A DNA stretch of 64,000 nt from CATQHP01 sp965214915. GTDB lineage: Bacteria; Acidobacteriota; Terriglobia; Bryobacterales; UBA6623. Both the position numbers and the translations under genes were made by a program. Below are positions 53,324-61,583 of the stretch, one piece after another. How positions within the stretch are numbered: the stretch's first letter is position 1; every line of letters begins with the position of its first letter. The stretch covers positions 1,860,001 through 1,924,000 of the forward strand of contig CBDCCP010000001.1 of assembly GCA_965214915.1 (NCBI GenBank). The letters are read 5' to 3'. The notes below the pieces were generated by a model that had not been told where the DNA came from, searched no databases, and saw only the letters and a program-made list of their open reading frames with translations.

Positions 53324-54355
53324 TCAGTTCAGATAGTAGGTGCGGTACAGCGTATCGCGCTGCTTGGGCACGAAACCCGCCTCGCGGATCATGCGCCGCA
53401 GGTCTTCCTCGGTTGCGCTGTGACTGGCGCCCGCTTGGCGCACGACGTTTTCTTCCAGCATCACGCTGCCGACGTCGTTGCCGCCGAAGCGCAGCCCCAA
53501 TTGACAGACTTTCAAGCCTTGCGTCACCCACGACGTCTGAATGTTCAAGATGTTGTCGAGGTAGAGCCGGGAAATCGCCAGCGTCTTGAGAAACTCGCAA
53601 GCGGTCGCCTCTTCGGGGACCTTGCTGCCGAGCGGCGTGTTGTCCGGCTGAAACGGCCACGGAATGAACGCCGTAAACCCGCCGGTCTCCTCCTGCAGCC
53701 GCCGAATCGTCTCCAAGTGATTGACGCGGTGCTCGATGGTCTCGCCGCAGCCGAACATCATCGTCGCCGTCGTGTTCATGCCGATGGCGTGCGCGGCGCG
53801 GTGAACGTCGATCCAGTCTTGCGTCCGGCACTTCAAGCGGGCAATGCGCACGCGCACCTCGTCATCGAGAATTTCGGCGCCGGCGCCGGGCATGGAGTCC
53901 ATTCCCGCATCGCGCAGCCGCAGCAGCGTGTCTCGAATCGAAAGACCGCTCACCTCGGCGATGGTGAGGATCTCGGGCGCCGACAGGCAGTGCAACTGCA
54001 CCGCCGGAAAGCGTTGCTTCAGGCGGCTGAACAAATCTTCGAAGTACTCGATCTTCAAATTCGGATTGACGCCGCCCTGCATGAGCACGCCGGAGCCGCC
54101 GAGGTCGACGGTCTCTTGGATTTTCTCGGCGATCGTCTCAAACGGCAGAACATAGCCTTCCTTGTGACCCATCGGCCGGTAAAAGGCGCAGAAGCTGCAG
54201 TACTCGGTGCATTCGTTGGTGTGGTTGATGTTGCGGTCGATGATGTAGCTGGCGATGCCGTGCGGATGCAGTTTCTCGCGCAGCGCGTCAGCCGCCATGC
54301 CGACGCCGATCAGATCGTCGCTTGCAAAATACTCAAGCGCTTGGGTTTTGGTCAT
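53324..54355 (-). CDS. mqnC: Cyclic dehypoxanthinyl futalosine synthase
   Basis: 343 aa. Radical SAM cluster C-TEY-C-SF-C in IIDRNINHTNECTEYCSFCA, followed by FYRPMGHKEGYV. Downstream HCLSAPEILTIAEVSGLS and GAGAEILDDEVRVRIARLK fit MqnC/MqnE enzymes; the DRNINHTN start and length favour MqnC. It cyclises dehypoxanthine futalosine in the alternative menaquinone pathway. It follows mqnA by 12 bp on the same strand. Confidence 0.92.
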   Translation of the reverse strand: MTKTQALEYFASDDLIGVGMAADALREKLHPHGIASYIIDRNINHTNECTEYCSFCAFYRPMGHKEGYVLPFETIAEKIQETVDLGGSGVLMQGGVNPNLKIEYFEDLFSRLKQRFPAVQLHCLSAPEILTIAEVSGLSIRDTLLRLRDAGMDSMPGAGAEILDDEVRVRIARLKCRTQDWIDVHRAAHAIGMNTTATMMFGCGETIEHRVNHLETIRRLQEETGGFTAFIPWPFQPDNTPLGSKVPEEATACEFLKTLAISRLYLDNILNIQTSWVTQGLKVCQLGLRFGGNDVGSVMLEENVVRQAGASHSATEEDLRRMIREAGFVPKQRDTLYRTYYLN

Positions 54356-54367
54356 CGTCGGCGCCTT

Positions 54368-55204
54368 CTAAACCGCTGCCTCCCGGCGGGCGAGAAAGGG
54401 GATCTCGGGGCGCGGCGCCGCCAAACCCAATTCGGCGGCAAAGTGCAGGTAAAGCCGCATCGCGGCGCATTCGCGCTCTCCCAAATCGAAGCGGATGCGT
54501 TCCGTCAGGTAAGTCCTCACCAATTCGGGCGGAAACTCGAGGCGCTCGCTCTCGACGCGGACGATCTCGTCGATGCGCGCCCGGCCATAAGCCGCCGACG
54601 CGTTAAGCGCCTCGGCCAGAGCGTCGTCCGCCGCGGGCAGCCGCGCCGCCCAAACCGCAAACACCATGGGCAGCGCGGTCATCTCGCTCCACTCGGCCCC
54701 CAAGTCGTACACATGCACCGGCCGGCCGCGCCAACTGTCCATCTGCGGATCGAGGCGCAGCGCCGGATTGCCGATAACCAACGCCGCATCGGCCGACTCG
54801 AGCATTTCGTCCAGCCGCGGGGGATACGGGCGGACCAGCGGCCGCCGCCCGTATTTGCGCGCCGCGATAATCTGCGCCAGGACTGCGGACGTCCGCGAGC
54901 CGTTATCCGCCGCAAACGACTCGATCTCGTCGAACGGCTTCTTGGCAACGAGCAGGATGCTGCGCACGAATCCGGCGCAGGCGATGGAGCATCCCGGCAC
55001 GACTACCGTATCGGGCTGCCGCGCAAGCTCAATCACGGGGATCAAACCGACATCGACGGACCCCGCCCGCAACCGGTCCGCGCAGACGGAAGGCAACTCG
55101 AAGCTCAGATCGAAAATGCCCTGTTGCGGTCCGCGCGACATGCCCCAGACAAGCGGCGCGGTGTTGAGATAGCTGACGGCGCAAACACGTCTTTTGCGGG
55201 CCAT
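54368..55204 (-). CDS. mqnA: Chorismate dehydratase
   Basis: 278 aa from ATG 55204. VCAVSYLNTAPLVWGM at the N-terminus is the MqnA hallmark, followed by ELPSVCADRLRAGSVDVGLI and the periplasmic-binding-protein-like fold (ADAALVIGNPALRL). It converts chorismate to 3-enolpyruvyl-benzoate, the first step of the futalosine route. It is followed by mqnC. A TACAAT box (55218-55223) lies 13 nt upstream. Confidence 0.93.
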   Translation of the reverse strand: MARKRRVCAVSYLNTAPLVWGMSRGPQQGIFDLSFELPSVCADRLRAGSVDVGLIPVIELARQPDTVVVPGCSIACAGFVRSILLVAKKPFDEIESFAADNGSRTSAVLAQIIAARKYGRRPLVRPYPPRLDEMLESADAALVIGNPALRLDPQMDSWRGRPVHVYDLGAEWSEMTALPMVFAVWAARLPAADDALAEALNASAAYGRARIDEIVRVESERLEFPPELVRTYLTERIRFDLGERECAAMRLYLHFAAELGLAAPRPEIPFLARREAAV

Positions 55205-55243
55205 AAGGCGAATCTCAATTGTATCAGCGGGACCGTTCCAGGC

Positions 55244-55249
55244 TATAAT
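55244..55249 (+). promoter_or_regulatory. -10 TATAAT upstream of larE
   Basis: TATAAT lies 9 nt before the GTG at 55259. TTGTAT at 55220 could be a -35 with 18-19 nt spacing. Divergent with the mqnA promoter in the same 54-bp gap. Confidence 0.5.
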
Positions 55250-55258
55250 GACTTTCGC

Positions 55259-56122
55259 GTGGCGCATTCAATCCATCGCCAGGAGATTGACCGTAAGGAA
55301 CGGAAGCTGTTCGGGCTGCTGGCAGACATGGGCCGAGTGATGGTCGCTTACTCCGGCGGAACCGATTCGGCCTATCTGGCTTGGGCGGCTAACAAGGTCC
55401 TGGGCTCGGAAGCGATCGCCGTCACTGCCGATTCGGCCTCCATCCCCGAGTCGCACAAACGCGACGCGGAGGAATTCGTCGCGCGCTTCGGCATCCGTCA
55501 CCGCTACGTCGAGACGCACGAGTTCGAGAATCCCGACTACATCAGGAACGATCCGAACCGCTGCTTCCACTGCAAGGACGAATTATTCCGCCGGCTCGAG
55601 GAAGTCGGCGCGGAGCTCGGCGTGTCCACAATCGCCTACGGCGTCAACAAAGACGACACCGGAGACTTCCGCCCCGGTCACCGCGCCGCCGCGGAACATG
55701 CCGTGCGCGCCCCCCTGCTCGAGGCCGAGCTCGCCAAGTCTGAAATCCGCGAGCTCTCGCGACGCGAAAACCTGCCCACTTGGGACCGCCCCGCCGCCGC
55801 CTGCCTGAGCTCGCGCATACCCTACGGCACGGCAGTCACGCGGGAAAACGTCAAGCTCGTGGAGGCCGGCGAAGAAACCCTCGCCGAGCTCGGGTTCCGA
55901 GTTTATAGAGTGCGCTACCACGGAGAGTTGGTCCGTATCGAGGTCGGCAGGGACGAACTGCCCAAAGCCCTTGACCCCGAGATGGCCGGCATTCTCGCGA
56001 AAAGCTTCAAGCGCCTTGGTTTCAAATACGTTACACTCGATCTTGAAGGTTACCGTCAAGGTTCTCTAAACGAGGTTTTGCCGCTGGAAAAAAAAGCGCA
56101 TTTGTTCCCGATTGTTTCGTAA
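55259..56122 (+). CDS. larE: LarE-family ATP-dependent sacrificial sulfur transferase
   Basis: 287 aa from GTG 55259. PP-loop VMVAYSGGTDSAYLAW (S32), CFHCKDELFRRLEEVG, and PAAACLSSRIPYGTAVT. The Cys at about 182 is the residue that LarE of lactobacilli sacrifices as sulfur donor for the nickel-pincer cofactor of lactate racemase. No larA, larB or larC is in the window, so the target enzyme is unknown here. dnaA follows 283 bp later. Confidence 0.9.
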   Translation: MAHSIHRQEIDRKERKLFGLLADMGRVMVAYSGGTDSAYLAWAANKVLGSEAIAVTADSASIPESHKRDAEEFVARFGIRHRYVETHEFENPDYIRNDPNRCFHCKDELFRRLEEVGAELGVSTIAYGVNKDDTGDFRPGHRAAAEHAVRAPLLEAELAKSEIRELSRRENLPTWDRPAAACLSSRIPYGTAVTRENVKLVEAGEETLAELGFRVYRVRYHGELVRIEVGRDELPKALDPEMAGILAKSFKRLGFKYVTLDLEGYRQGSLNEVLPLEKKAHLFPIVS

Positions 56123-56290
56123 GCGCTGCAAGAACCAATACAACACTCTGTACTGAATCTGTTTTCGGAGTGTAAGCAAAAGCTCTGTTATGCCAAACGA
56201 AACAAATTTCCCATAGAGCGTTTTTGTTTGCCCAAACTTCCCCACACACCGCTCCGAGGTGTTACCATCACCTAGAGGCCGAAAGAAATT
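56123..56290. other. AT-rich region upstream of the dnaA iterons
   Basis: Non-coding and clearly more AT-rich than its surroundings. It includes a short stem AGGTG/CACCT (56257-56261 with 56269-56273). Candidate DNA-unwinding or dnaA-promoter region. Confidence 0.45.
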
Positions 56291-56378
56291 CGGCCGAAAA
56301 TCAAAGTCAATTCGGCCGAAAATCAAAGTCAATTCGGCCGAAAATCAAAGTCAATTCGGCCGAAAATCGAAAATAATT
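56291..56378 (+). repeat. 22-bp iterons upstream of dnaA
   Basis: Units begin at 56291, 56313 and 56335, each CGGCCGAAAATCAAAGTCAA plus TT, with a fourth diverged unit from 56357. Every unit carries the palindrome TTCGGCCGAA at its boundary. Period is 22 bp, about two helix turns, so the sites face one side of the DNA. They lie 28 bp from the dnaA ATG. Confidence 0.92.
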
Positions 56379-56405
56379 CTGCTGGGGACGAATCTGGAGT
56401 TGAGG

Positions 56406-57713
56406 ATGAACGCATGGGGTTGCGTCCTTGCGCAGATGCGCGACAGGACAAGCCGGGAAAGTTACAAAAACTGGTTGGAGCCGGTTCGCTTCCTTGAGAT
56501 CGACGCCGGCGGGCGCCTGCGCTTGGCGGCGCCGAACGAGAATGTCAAGTCCTGGCTGGAAACCGAATACCTGCCGAGTATCCTGGCAGTCTCGTCGCAA
56601 CTCGATCTAGGGTTCCATTCGGTCGCGGTTACTGTGGACGCACGGACGGCGGCGCCGGCTCAACACGCCTTCGACTTTCAGCCCAACGGCCAGCAATTCA
56701 ACGAGAAATACACGTTCGACAGGTTCGTCGTCGGCTCCTGCAACGAATTCGCTCACGCGGCCGCCCGCGCCGTTGCCGACAATCCAGCCAAAGTTTACAA
56801 CCCCCTGTACCTTTACGCCGACGTCGGCATGGGCAAGACCCACTTGATGCAGGCGGTCGGCAGCCGCATCCACGTAATATCCCCGCAAATGAAGGTCATC
56901 TACGTCTCGGCGGAAGAGTTCATGAATGACATGATTAACTCCATCCGCTACGACCGCATGCGGACGTTCCACGAGCGCTTCCGTACTGCCGACGTGCTGC
57001 TGATCGACGATATCCAGACGCTGGGCGCACGCGAGCGCACGCAGGAAGAGTTCTTTCACACGTTCAACACCCTGCACAACAACGGCAAGCAGATCGTCAT
57101 ATCCAGCGATTCAGCGCCGAACGCAGTCAAGGGCTTGGTCGAGCGGCTCAAGTCCCGGTTTTCATGGGGACTCATCGCCGACATCCAGCCGCCCGACCTC
57201 GAGACCAAAATGGCAATCCTCGGCCGCAATGCGGAGGAGGCCGGCGCCGAGTTGCCGAGCAACGTGCTCAACTTCATGGCGACTCACTTCAATTCCAACA
57301 TCCGCGAGCTAGAGGGAGCCCTCATCCGGCTGATGGCCATCGCCTCCATATCGGGAACCGCCGGCATCACGACGGCCATGGCGCGCCAGTCGTTGAAAGC
57401 CGCGCTTGCAGAAAACGAACGAACGGCCACCATCGCCAACATCCAACAGGTTGTCGCCGCACACTACCGGCTTCGAACCGCTCAGCTCCGCGAGCGCACA
57501 AACACGCGGGCCATAGCGGGGCCGCGCCAAATCGCCATGTATCTGTGCAGAAAGCTCACCTCCGCGTCGCTCCCCGAGATCGGACGGGCATTCGGCGGAA
57601 AGCACCATACGACCGTGCTCCATGCGATCAAGAAAGTCGCTGACGAGCGCCGCCGCAATGCGGATCTCGAGGCCCAAATCAACAAGCTAACCGATAGATT
57701 CAATGCGGTATAA
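56406..57713 (+). CDS. dnaA: Chromosomal replication initiator DnaA
   Basis: 435 aa from ATG 56406. Domain I (VLAQMRDRTSRESYKNWLEP), AAA+ domain with YADVGMGKTHLMQAVG, Walker B VLLIDDIQTLG, sensor SDSAPNAVKGLVERLKSRF. The C-terminal HTH has the DnaA signature GGKHHTTVLHAIKKVADER. Notable: the first Gly of the P-loop is Ala (ADVGMGKT instead of GxxGxGKT). Longer frames upstream run through the iterons and are excluded. It opens oriC; its gene is next to dnaN and gyrB. Confidence 0.96.
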   Translation: MNAWGCVLAQMRDRTSRESYKNWLEPVRFLEIDAGGRLRLAAPNENVKSWLETEYLPSILAVSSQLDLGFHSVAVTVDARTAAPAQHAFDFQPNGQQFNEKYTFDRFVVGSCNEFAHAAARAVADNPAKVYNPLYLYADVGMGKTHLMQAVGSRIHVISPQMKVIYVSAEEFMNDMINSIRYDRMRTFHERFRTADVLLIDDIQTLGARERTQEEFFHTFNTLHNNGKQIVISSDSAPNAVKGLVERLKSRFSWGLIADIQPPDLETKMAILGRNAEEAGAELPSNVLNFMATHFNSNIRELEGALIRLMAIASISGTAGITTAMARQSLKAALAENERTATIANIQQVVAAHYRLRTAQLRERTNTRAIAGPRQIAMYLCRKLTSASLPEIGRAFGGKHHTTVLHAIKKVADERRRNADLEAQINKLTDRFNAV

Positions 57714-57714
57714 T
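57709..57714 (+). promoter_or_regulatory. TATAAT overlapping the dnaA stop codon
   Basis: TATAAT spans the TAA stop. It could start transcription through the intergenic oriC region toward dnaN. Confidence 0.35.
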
Positions 57715-57969
57715 GGTTCGTTCCACAGTACGGTCAGGACCTGACTGTGTATGACTGTGGATGCTTTGCCCCGGCCGGCCGGCTGTGGACAAGTACAACT
57801 CTTTTCACAGGTAACAATACCTGCAAGTCATTGAAAACTAACCGTCAACAGCCGTTTTCCACATATCCTCAGGAACTACTGTACATGTTCTATAATAATC
57901 CTATAGGCAACAAGCGGCAAGTAGGGGCCGGACCCCGAACAAACGACGAAGAACAAAGGATCGCGACCG
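57714..57969. other. oriC: Probable oriC: DnaA-box cluster in the dnaA-dnaN gap
   Basis: 256-bp gap. TTTTCCACA (57855-57863) fits the TTWTNCACA consensus exactly. Near matches: CGTTCCACA (57719-57727), GCATCCACA (57756-57764, minus), TTGTCCACA (57784-57792, minus), CTTTTCACA (57802-57810). An AT-rich stretch with TATAAT (57891-57896) follows and may be the unwinding element or the dnaN promoter. Location by dnaA-dnaN is a common oriC position. Confidence 0.75.
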
Positions 57970-59103
57970 ATGGAACTTACCCTGAAAACGAGTGACCTCG
58001 TAGAGGAACTTACTGTGGGACAGGGGGCCGTGGAGAGGAAAACGACCATCCCGGTCTTGTCCAACATCCTCATCGAAGCCCGTGACGGGGAGGTTGTTCT
58101 GACTGCTACCGATCTGGAGATCAGTATCCAGAGCTCTTGTCCCGCCGCAGTCAAGACGGGCGGATCCACGACGCTGCCGGCGCGGAAGCTGCTGGATTAC
58201 GTCAGTCTGCTGCCCGATATGGAACTCGCTCTCCGCGTTTCGGAAAACCAATCGGCAAATCTGACTTGCGGCCGCTCGCGAACCCGCATCGCGGGCATGT
58301 CCGGAGAGAATTACCCCGAATTGCCGGAGGCGCCGGGCGTCCTGACGCATATTCCGGCCCAGGTCTTGACCAACGCCATTTCGAAGACGAGCTTTGCGGT
58401 TGCGGATGAGGAATCGCGCTATACGCTGACTGGAGCGCTTCTGATTATCCGCGAGGAATCGCTGGTGATGGTGGCGACCGACGGCCACCGCATGGCGTAT
58501 TTCAAAAAGCCGCACAAGTTCGACGGGATCAGCGGCGAGGTCAGGGGCCTGATTCCCAAGAAAGCATTGGCCGAGCTCTTGAAGCTGGCGGAGAAGCTTG
58601 CGGCGCAGGGCGACGAGTCTCTCGCGCTCATGGTTGACTTTGCCTCGGACGAGAATCACCTCTTTTTCCGTTGCGGCAAGCGGTTGTTGATTATGCGTAA
58701 GCTCTCCGGGCAGTTTCCGGACTACGAACGGGTACTGCCGAGGGAGACCGGCGCGTCCATTGAAATCGGCCGCGAAGAGCTTATGGCGGCGGTGCGCCGA
58801 GTCTCGCAATTTGCCGACGACCGTTCTCACGCCGTGCGGCTGGAATTGGACGAAGGGCAGTTGAAGCTCGCGGCTTCCGGATCCGAGGCCGGCGAGAGCG
58901 AGGAATCGCTGCCGATCGTTTACGACGGCGCCCGCGTTCAAGTCGGCTTCAATTCGGTCTATATGCTCGACTTTCTGGGAGCGGCCGGCGGCTCTCGCAA
59001 CATCGAGATGCAGTTCAAGGATGAGGAGAGCGCGGGGCAGTTCAGCATCCCCGGCGAAGACAGTTACGACTACCGCTACGTCGTGATGCCCATGAGGGTC
59101 TGA
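57970..59103 (+). CDS. dnaN: DNA polymerase III beta sliding clamp
   Basis: 377 aa. Three repeated clamp folds; typical segments are ERKTTIPVLSNILIEARDGE, ATDLEISIQSSC, SFAVADEESRYTLTGALLII, MVATDGHRMAYFKKP, and the C-terminal YRYVVMPMRV. It forms the ring that holds Pol III on DNA. It follows the DnaA-box region and precedes gyrB by 35 bp. Confidence 0.97.
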   Translation: MELTLKTSDLVEELTVGQGAVERKTTIPVLSNILIEARDGEVVLTATDLEISIQSSCPAAVKTGGSTTLPARKLLDYVSLLPDMELALRVSENQSANLTCGRSRTRIAGMSGENYPELPEAPGVLTHIPAQVLTNAISKTSFAVADEESRYTLTGALLIIREESLVMVATDGHRMAYFKKPHKFDGISGEVRGLIPKKALAELLKLAEKLAAQGDESLALMVDFASDENHLFFRCGKRLLIMRKLSGQFPDYERVLPRETGASIEIGREELMAAVRRVSQFADDRSHAVRLELDEGQLKLAASGSEAGESEESLPIVYDGARVQVGFNSVYMLDFLGAAGGSRNIEMQFKDEESAGQFSIPGEDSYDYRYVVMPMRV

Positions 59104-59138
59104 GTCGGCGGGCAGGAAAGCGACTTCCGACACCACGC

Positions 59139-61559
59139 ATGGCGGAAAGCAAGGACATTCGAAAAAAGCAGTACGGGGCGGACAGCATCCGTGTTCTCGA
59201 GGGCCTCGAGGGGGTGCGCAAGCGCCCCGCGATGTACATCGGCTCGACCGGCGAAATGGGTCTCCACCATCTCGTTTACGAAGTCGTGGACAACTCGGTC
59301 GACGAGGCCCTGGCCGGTTATTGCGACGAGATACACGTTCACATCCATATCGACAATTCGGTCACCATCACGGACAACGGTCGCGGCATCCCGGTTGCGA
59401 TGCATGCCAAGGAGGGCATTTCGGCTGCGGAAGTGGTCATGACCAAGCTCCACGCCGGGGGCAAGTTCGATGCCGACAGCTACAAGGTCTCAGGGGGGTT
59501 GCACGGCGTCGGCGTAAGCTGCGTCAACGCGCTTGCCGAGTCGCTGAAGCTCGAAATCTGGCGGGACGGCCATACCTGGGAGCAGGAATACTCGCGGGGC
59601 CGGCCTTTGGCCGCGCTGCAGAAGACCGGCAATACCCGCAAGACGGGAACGAAAATCACGTTTGTCCCCGACACCGAGATTTTTACCGTCACCGAGTTCA
59701 AGCACGATGTGCTGGCGGCGCGGCTTCGCGAGATGGCTTTCCTCAACGGCGGTCTCAAGATCGTGTTTGTCGACGACCGCTCGGAGCGCGAGCTGCAAGT
59801 GTTCCATTTCGAGGGCGGCATTGCGGAGTTCGTCTCGTACCTGAACCGCGGCAAGACGGCCCTGCATCCCGACCCGATTCACTTCAAGGACGAGCGGGAT
59901 TTCAGCGGCGACAAAGTCGCAGTCGAGGTCGCCCTACAGTACAACGACGGCTACCAGGAGAATATCTTTTCTTTTGCCAATACGATCAATACCGTTGACG
60001 GCGGCACGCACCTGTCTGGTTTCCGCTCCGCGCTGACGCGGACCATTAACGCCTACAGCAAAAACGCCAACCTCTTCAAGAACGCCAAGATCAATCTTTC
60101 CGGCGACGATGTGCGCGAAGGCCTGACAGCGGTTATCAGCGTGAAGCTTCCCCAACCCCAATTCGAGGGGCAGACCAAAGGCAAGCTGAACAGCGACATT
60201 CAGGGCGAGATCGTCGCTTCGGTGAATGAGCATCTGGGCGAATACTTCGAGCGTCATCCAGCGGTCGCCAAGCGTATCGTCGGCAAAGCGATCGATGCTT
60301 CTCGGGCGCGCGAGGCGGCCCGCAAGGCGCGCGATCTGACGAGACGGAAAGGCGCTCTCGACTCCGCAGGCCTCCCCGGGAAGCTCGCCGATTGCCAGGA
60401 GCGCGACCCCAGCCGCGCCGAGCTGTTCATCGTCGAGGGCGAGTCGGCCGGCGGCACGGCGAAGCAGGGCCGCGACCGCCGCTACCAGGCGATTTTGCCG
60501 CTTAAAGGAAAAATCCTCAACGTCGAAAAAGCGCGCTACGACAAGATGCTCTCGCATGAGGAAATCCGCGCGATGATTACCGCCCTCGGCACGGGCATCG
60601 CCAACGATTTCGACCTCTCCAAGCTGCGTTATCACAAAGTCATCCTGATGACCGACGCAGACGTCGACGGCTCGCATATCCGCACACTGCTGCTGACGTT
60701 CTTCTTCCGCCAGATGCGGGAGCTTATCTCCGCGGGGCGCGTATTTATCGCCCAACCGCCTCTCTACCGCATCAAGCGCGGCAAGAAGGAAACCTACATC
60801 AAGGACGACTCCGAGCTGACCGCGCAGGTCATCCATATCGCAACCGACGGCGTAAAGCTCGCCTACGGGCGCAACGGAACCCCGGGGCGGATTCTCGAAA
60901 AAGCCGCCCTGCGCGACTACGTGACCAGTCTGAACGATTACGAGCGGATGTTTTTGCGCCTGGAGCGGCGCCTGCGCAACAAGAAAGTCGTCAATTTTAT
61001 AGCCGACGCAGCTTTGGATCTCGATACGAAAGATCATTTCCAAGACAAGGCGCATCTCGCGGCGCTTGTCAGGCAAATGCAGGAACTCGGTCTCGAGGTC
61101 AGGCTGATTCCCGACGAAGAGCACTCGGCCTATGCGATCGGCTTCAAGGAAGGCACGGAAGGCGAGCGCCTGATCGATCTCGAGGCCGCCGCGCAACCGG
61201 AGTACCGGCGCCTGCGGAGGCTCTCGAAGCAACTCTCCGAGTACAACCAGCCGCCGTTCCTTGTCGTGGGGAAAAAAGCGACCGCAACGCTTCAGGACCC
61301 CCTGTCTCTGCTGAATCACCTGAAAGATACGGCCATGCGGGATGCGTCCATTCAACGCTACAAGGGTCTTGGGGAAATGAACTCCGAGCAGCTCTGGGCG
61401 ACGACGATGAGCGCCGAAAGCCGCCGCCTACTGCGTGTCCGCATCGACGATGCGGTTGAGAGCGAAGAGATATTTTCCACCTTGATGGGCGAAAGCGTCG
61501 AGGCCCGCCGCAAGTTTATCGGCGACAATGCGCTGAACGTCAAGAATCTCGATATCTAG
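59139..61559 (+). CDS. gyrB: DNA gyrase subunit B
   Basis: 806 aa, normal length. GHKL ATPase: GLHHLVYEVVDNSVDEALAG and DNGRGIPVAMHAKEGISAAE. Toprim: LFIVEGESAGGTAKQGRDRR and LMTDADVDGSHIRTLLLTFF. Ends with RYKGLGEMNSEQLWATTM and VKNLDI. It supplies the ATPase of gyrase for negative supercoiling. gyrA is not in the window. Start ATG 59139 aligns with DSIRVLEGLEGVRKRPAMYI. Confidence 0.97.
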   Translation: MAESKDIRKKQYGADSIRVLEGLEGVRKRPAMYIGSTGEMGLHHLVYEVVDNSVDEALAGYCDEIHVHIHIDNSVTITDNGRGIPVAMHAKEGISAAEVVMTKLHAGGKFDADSYKVSGGLHGVGVSCVNALAESLKLEIWRDGHTWEQEYSRGRPLAALQKTGNTRKTGTKITFVPDTEIFTVTEFKHDVLAARLREMAFLNGGLKIVFVDDRSERELQVFHFEGGIAEFVSYLNRGKTALHPDPIHFKDERDFSGDKVAVEVALQYNDGYQENIFSFANTINTVDGGTHLSGFRSALTRTINAYSKNANLFKNAKINLSGDDVREGLTAVISVKLPQPQFEGQTKGKLNSDIQGEIVASVNEHLGEYFERHPAVAKRIVGKAIDASRAREAARKARDLTRRKGALDSAGLPGKLADCQERDPSRAELFIVEGESAGGTAKQGRDRRYQAILPLKGKILNVEKARYDKMLSHEEIRAMITALGTGIANDFDLSKLRYHKVILMTDADVDGSHIRTLLLTFFFRQMRELISAGRVFIAQPPLYRIKRGKKETYIKDDSELTAQVIHIATDGVKLAYGRNGTPGRILEKAALRDYVTSLNDYERMFLRLERRLRNKKVVNFIADAALDLDTKDHFQDKAHLAALVRQMQELGLEVRLIPDEEHSAYAIGFKEGTEGERLIDLEAAAQPEYRRLRRLSKQLSEYNQPPFLVVGKKATATLQDPLSLLNHLKDTAMRDASIQRYKGLGEMNSEQLWATTMSAESRRLLRVRIDDAVESEEIFSTLMGESVEARRKFIGDNALNVKNLDI

Positions 61560-61583
61560 CGGGCGGATGAGCGGACCGCGGCG

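Noticed and set aside
53420..55258. Plus-strand N-terminal extension of larE over mqnC/mqnA
   Set aside because: The frame is open by chance through two real minus-strand genes; larE begins at GTG 55259.
56291..56378. CRISPR-like array
   Set aside because: Units are contiguous with no spacers and only 22 bp; they are iterons.
56259..56405. N-terminal extension of DnaA through the iterons
   Set aside because: Encodes low-complexity repeats unlike DnaA domain I; the start at 56406 has a ribosome site and fits the family.
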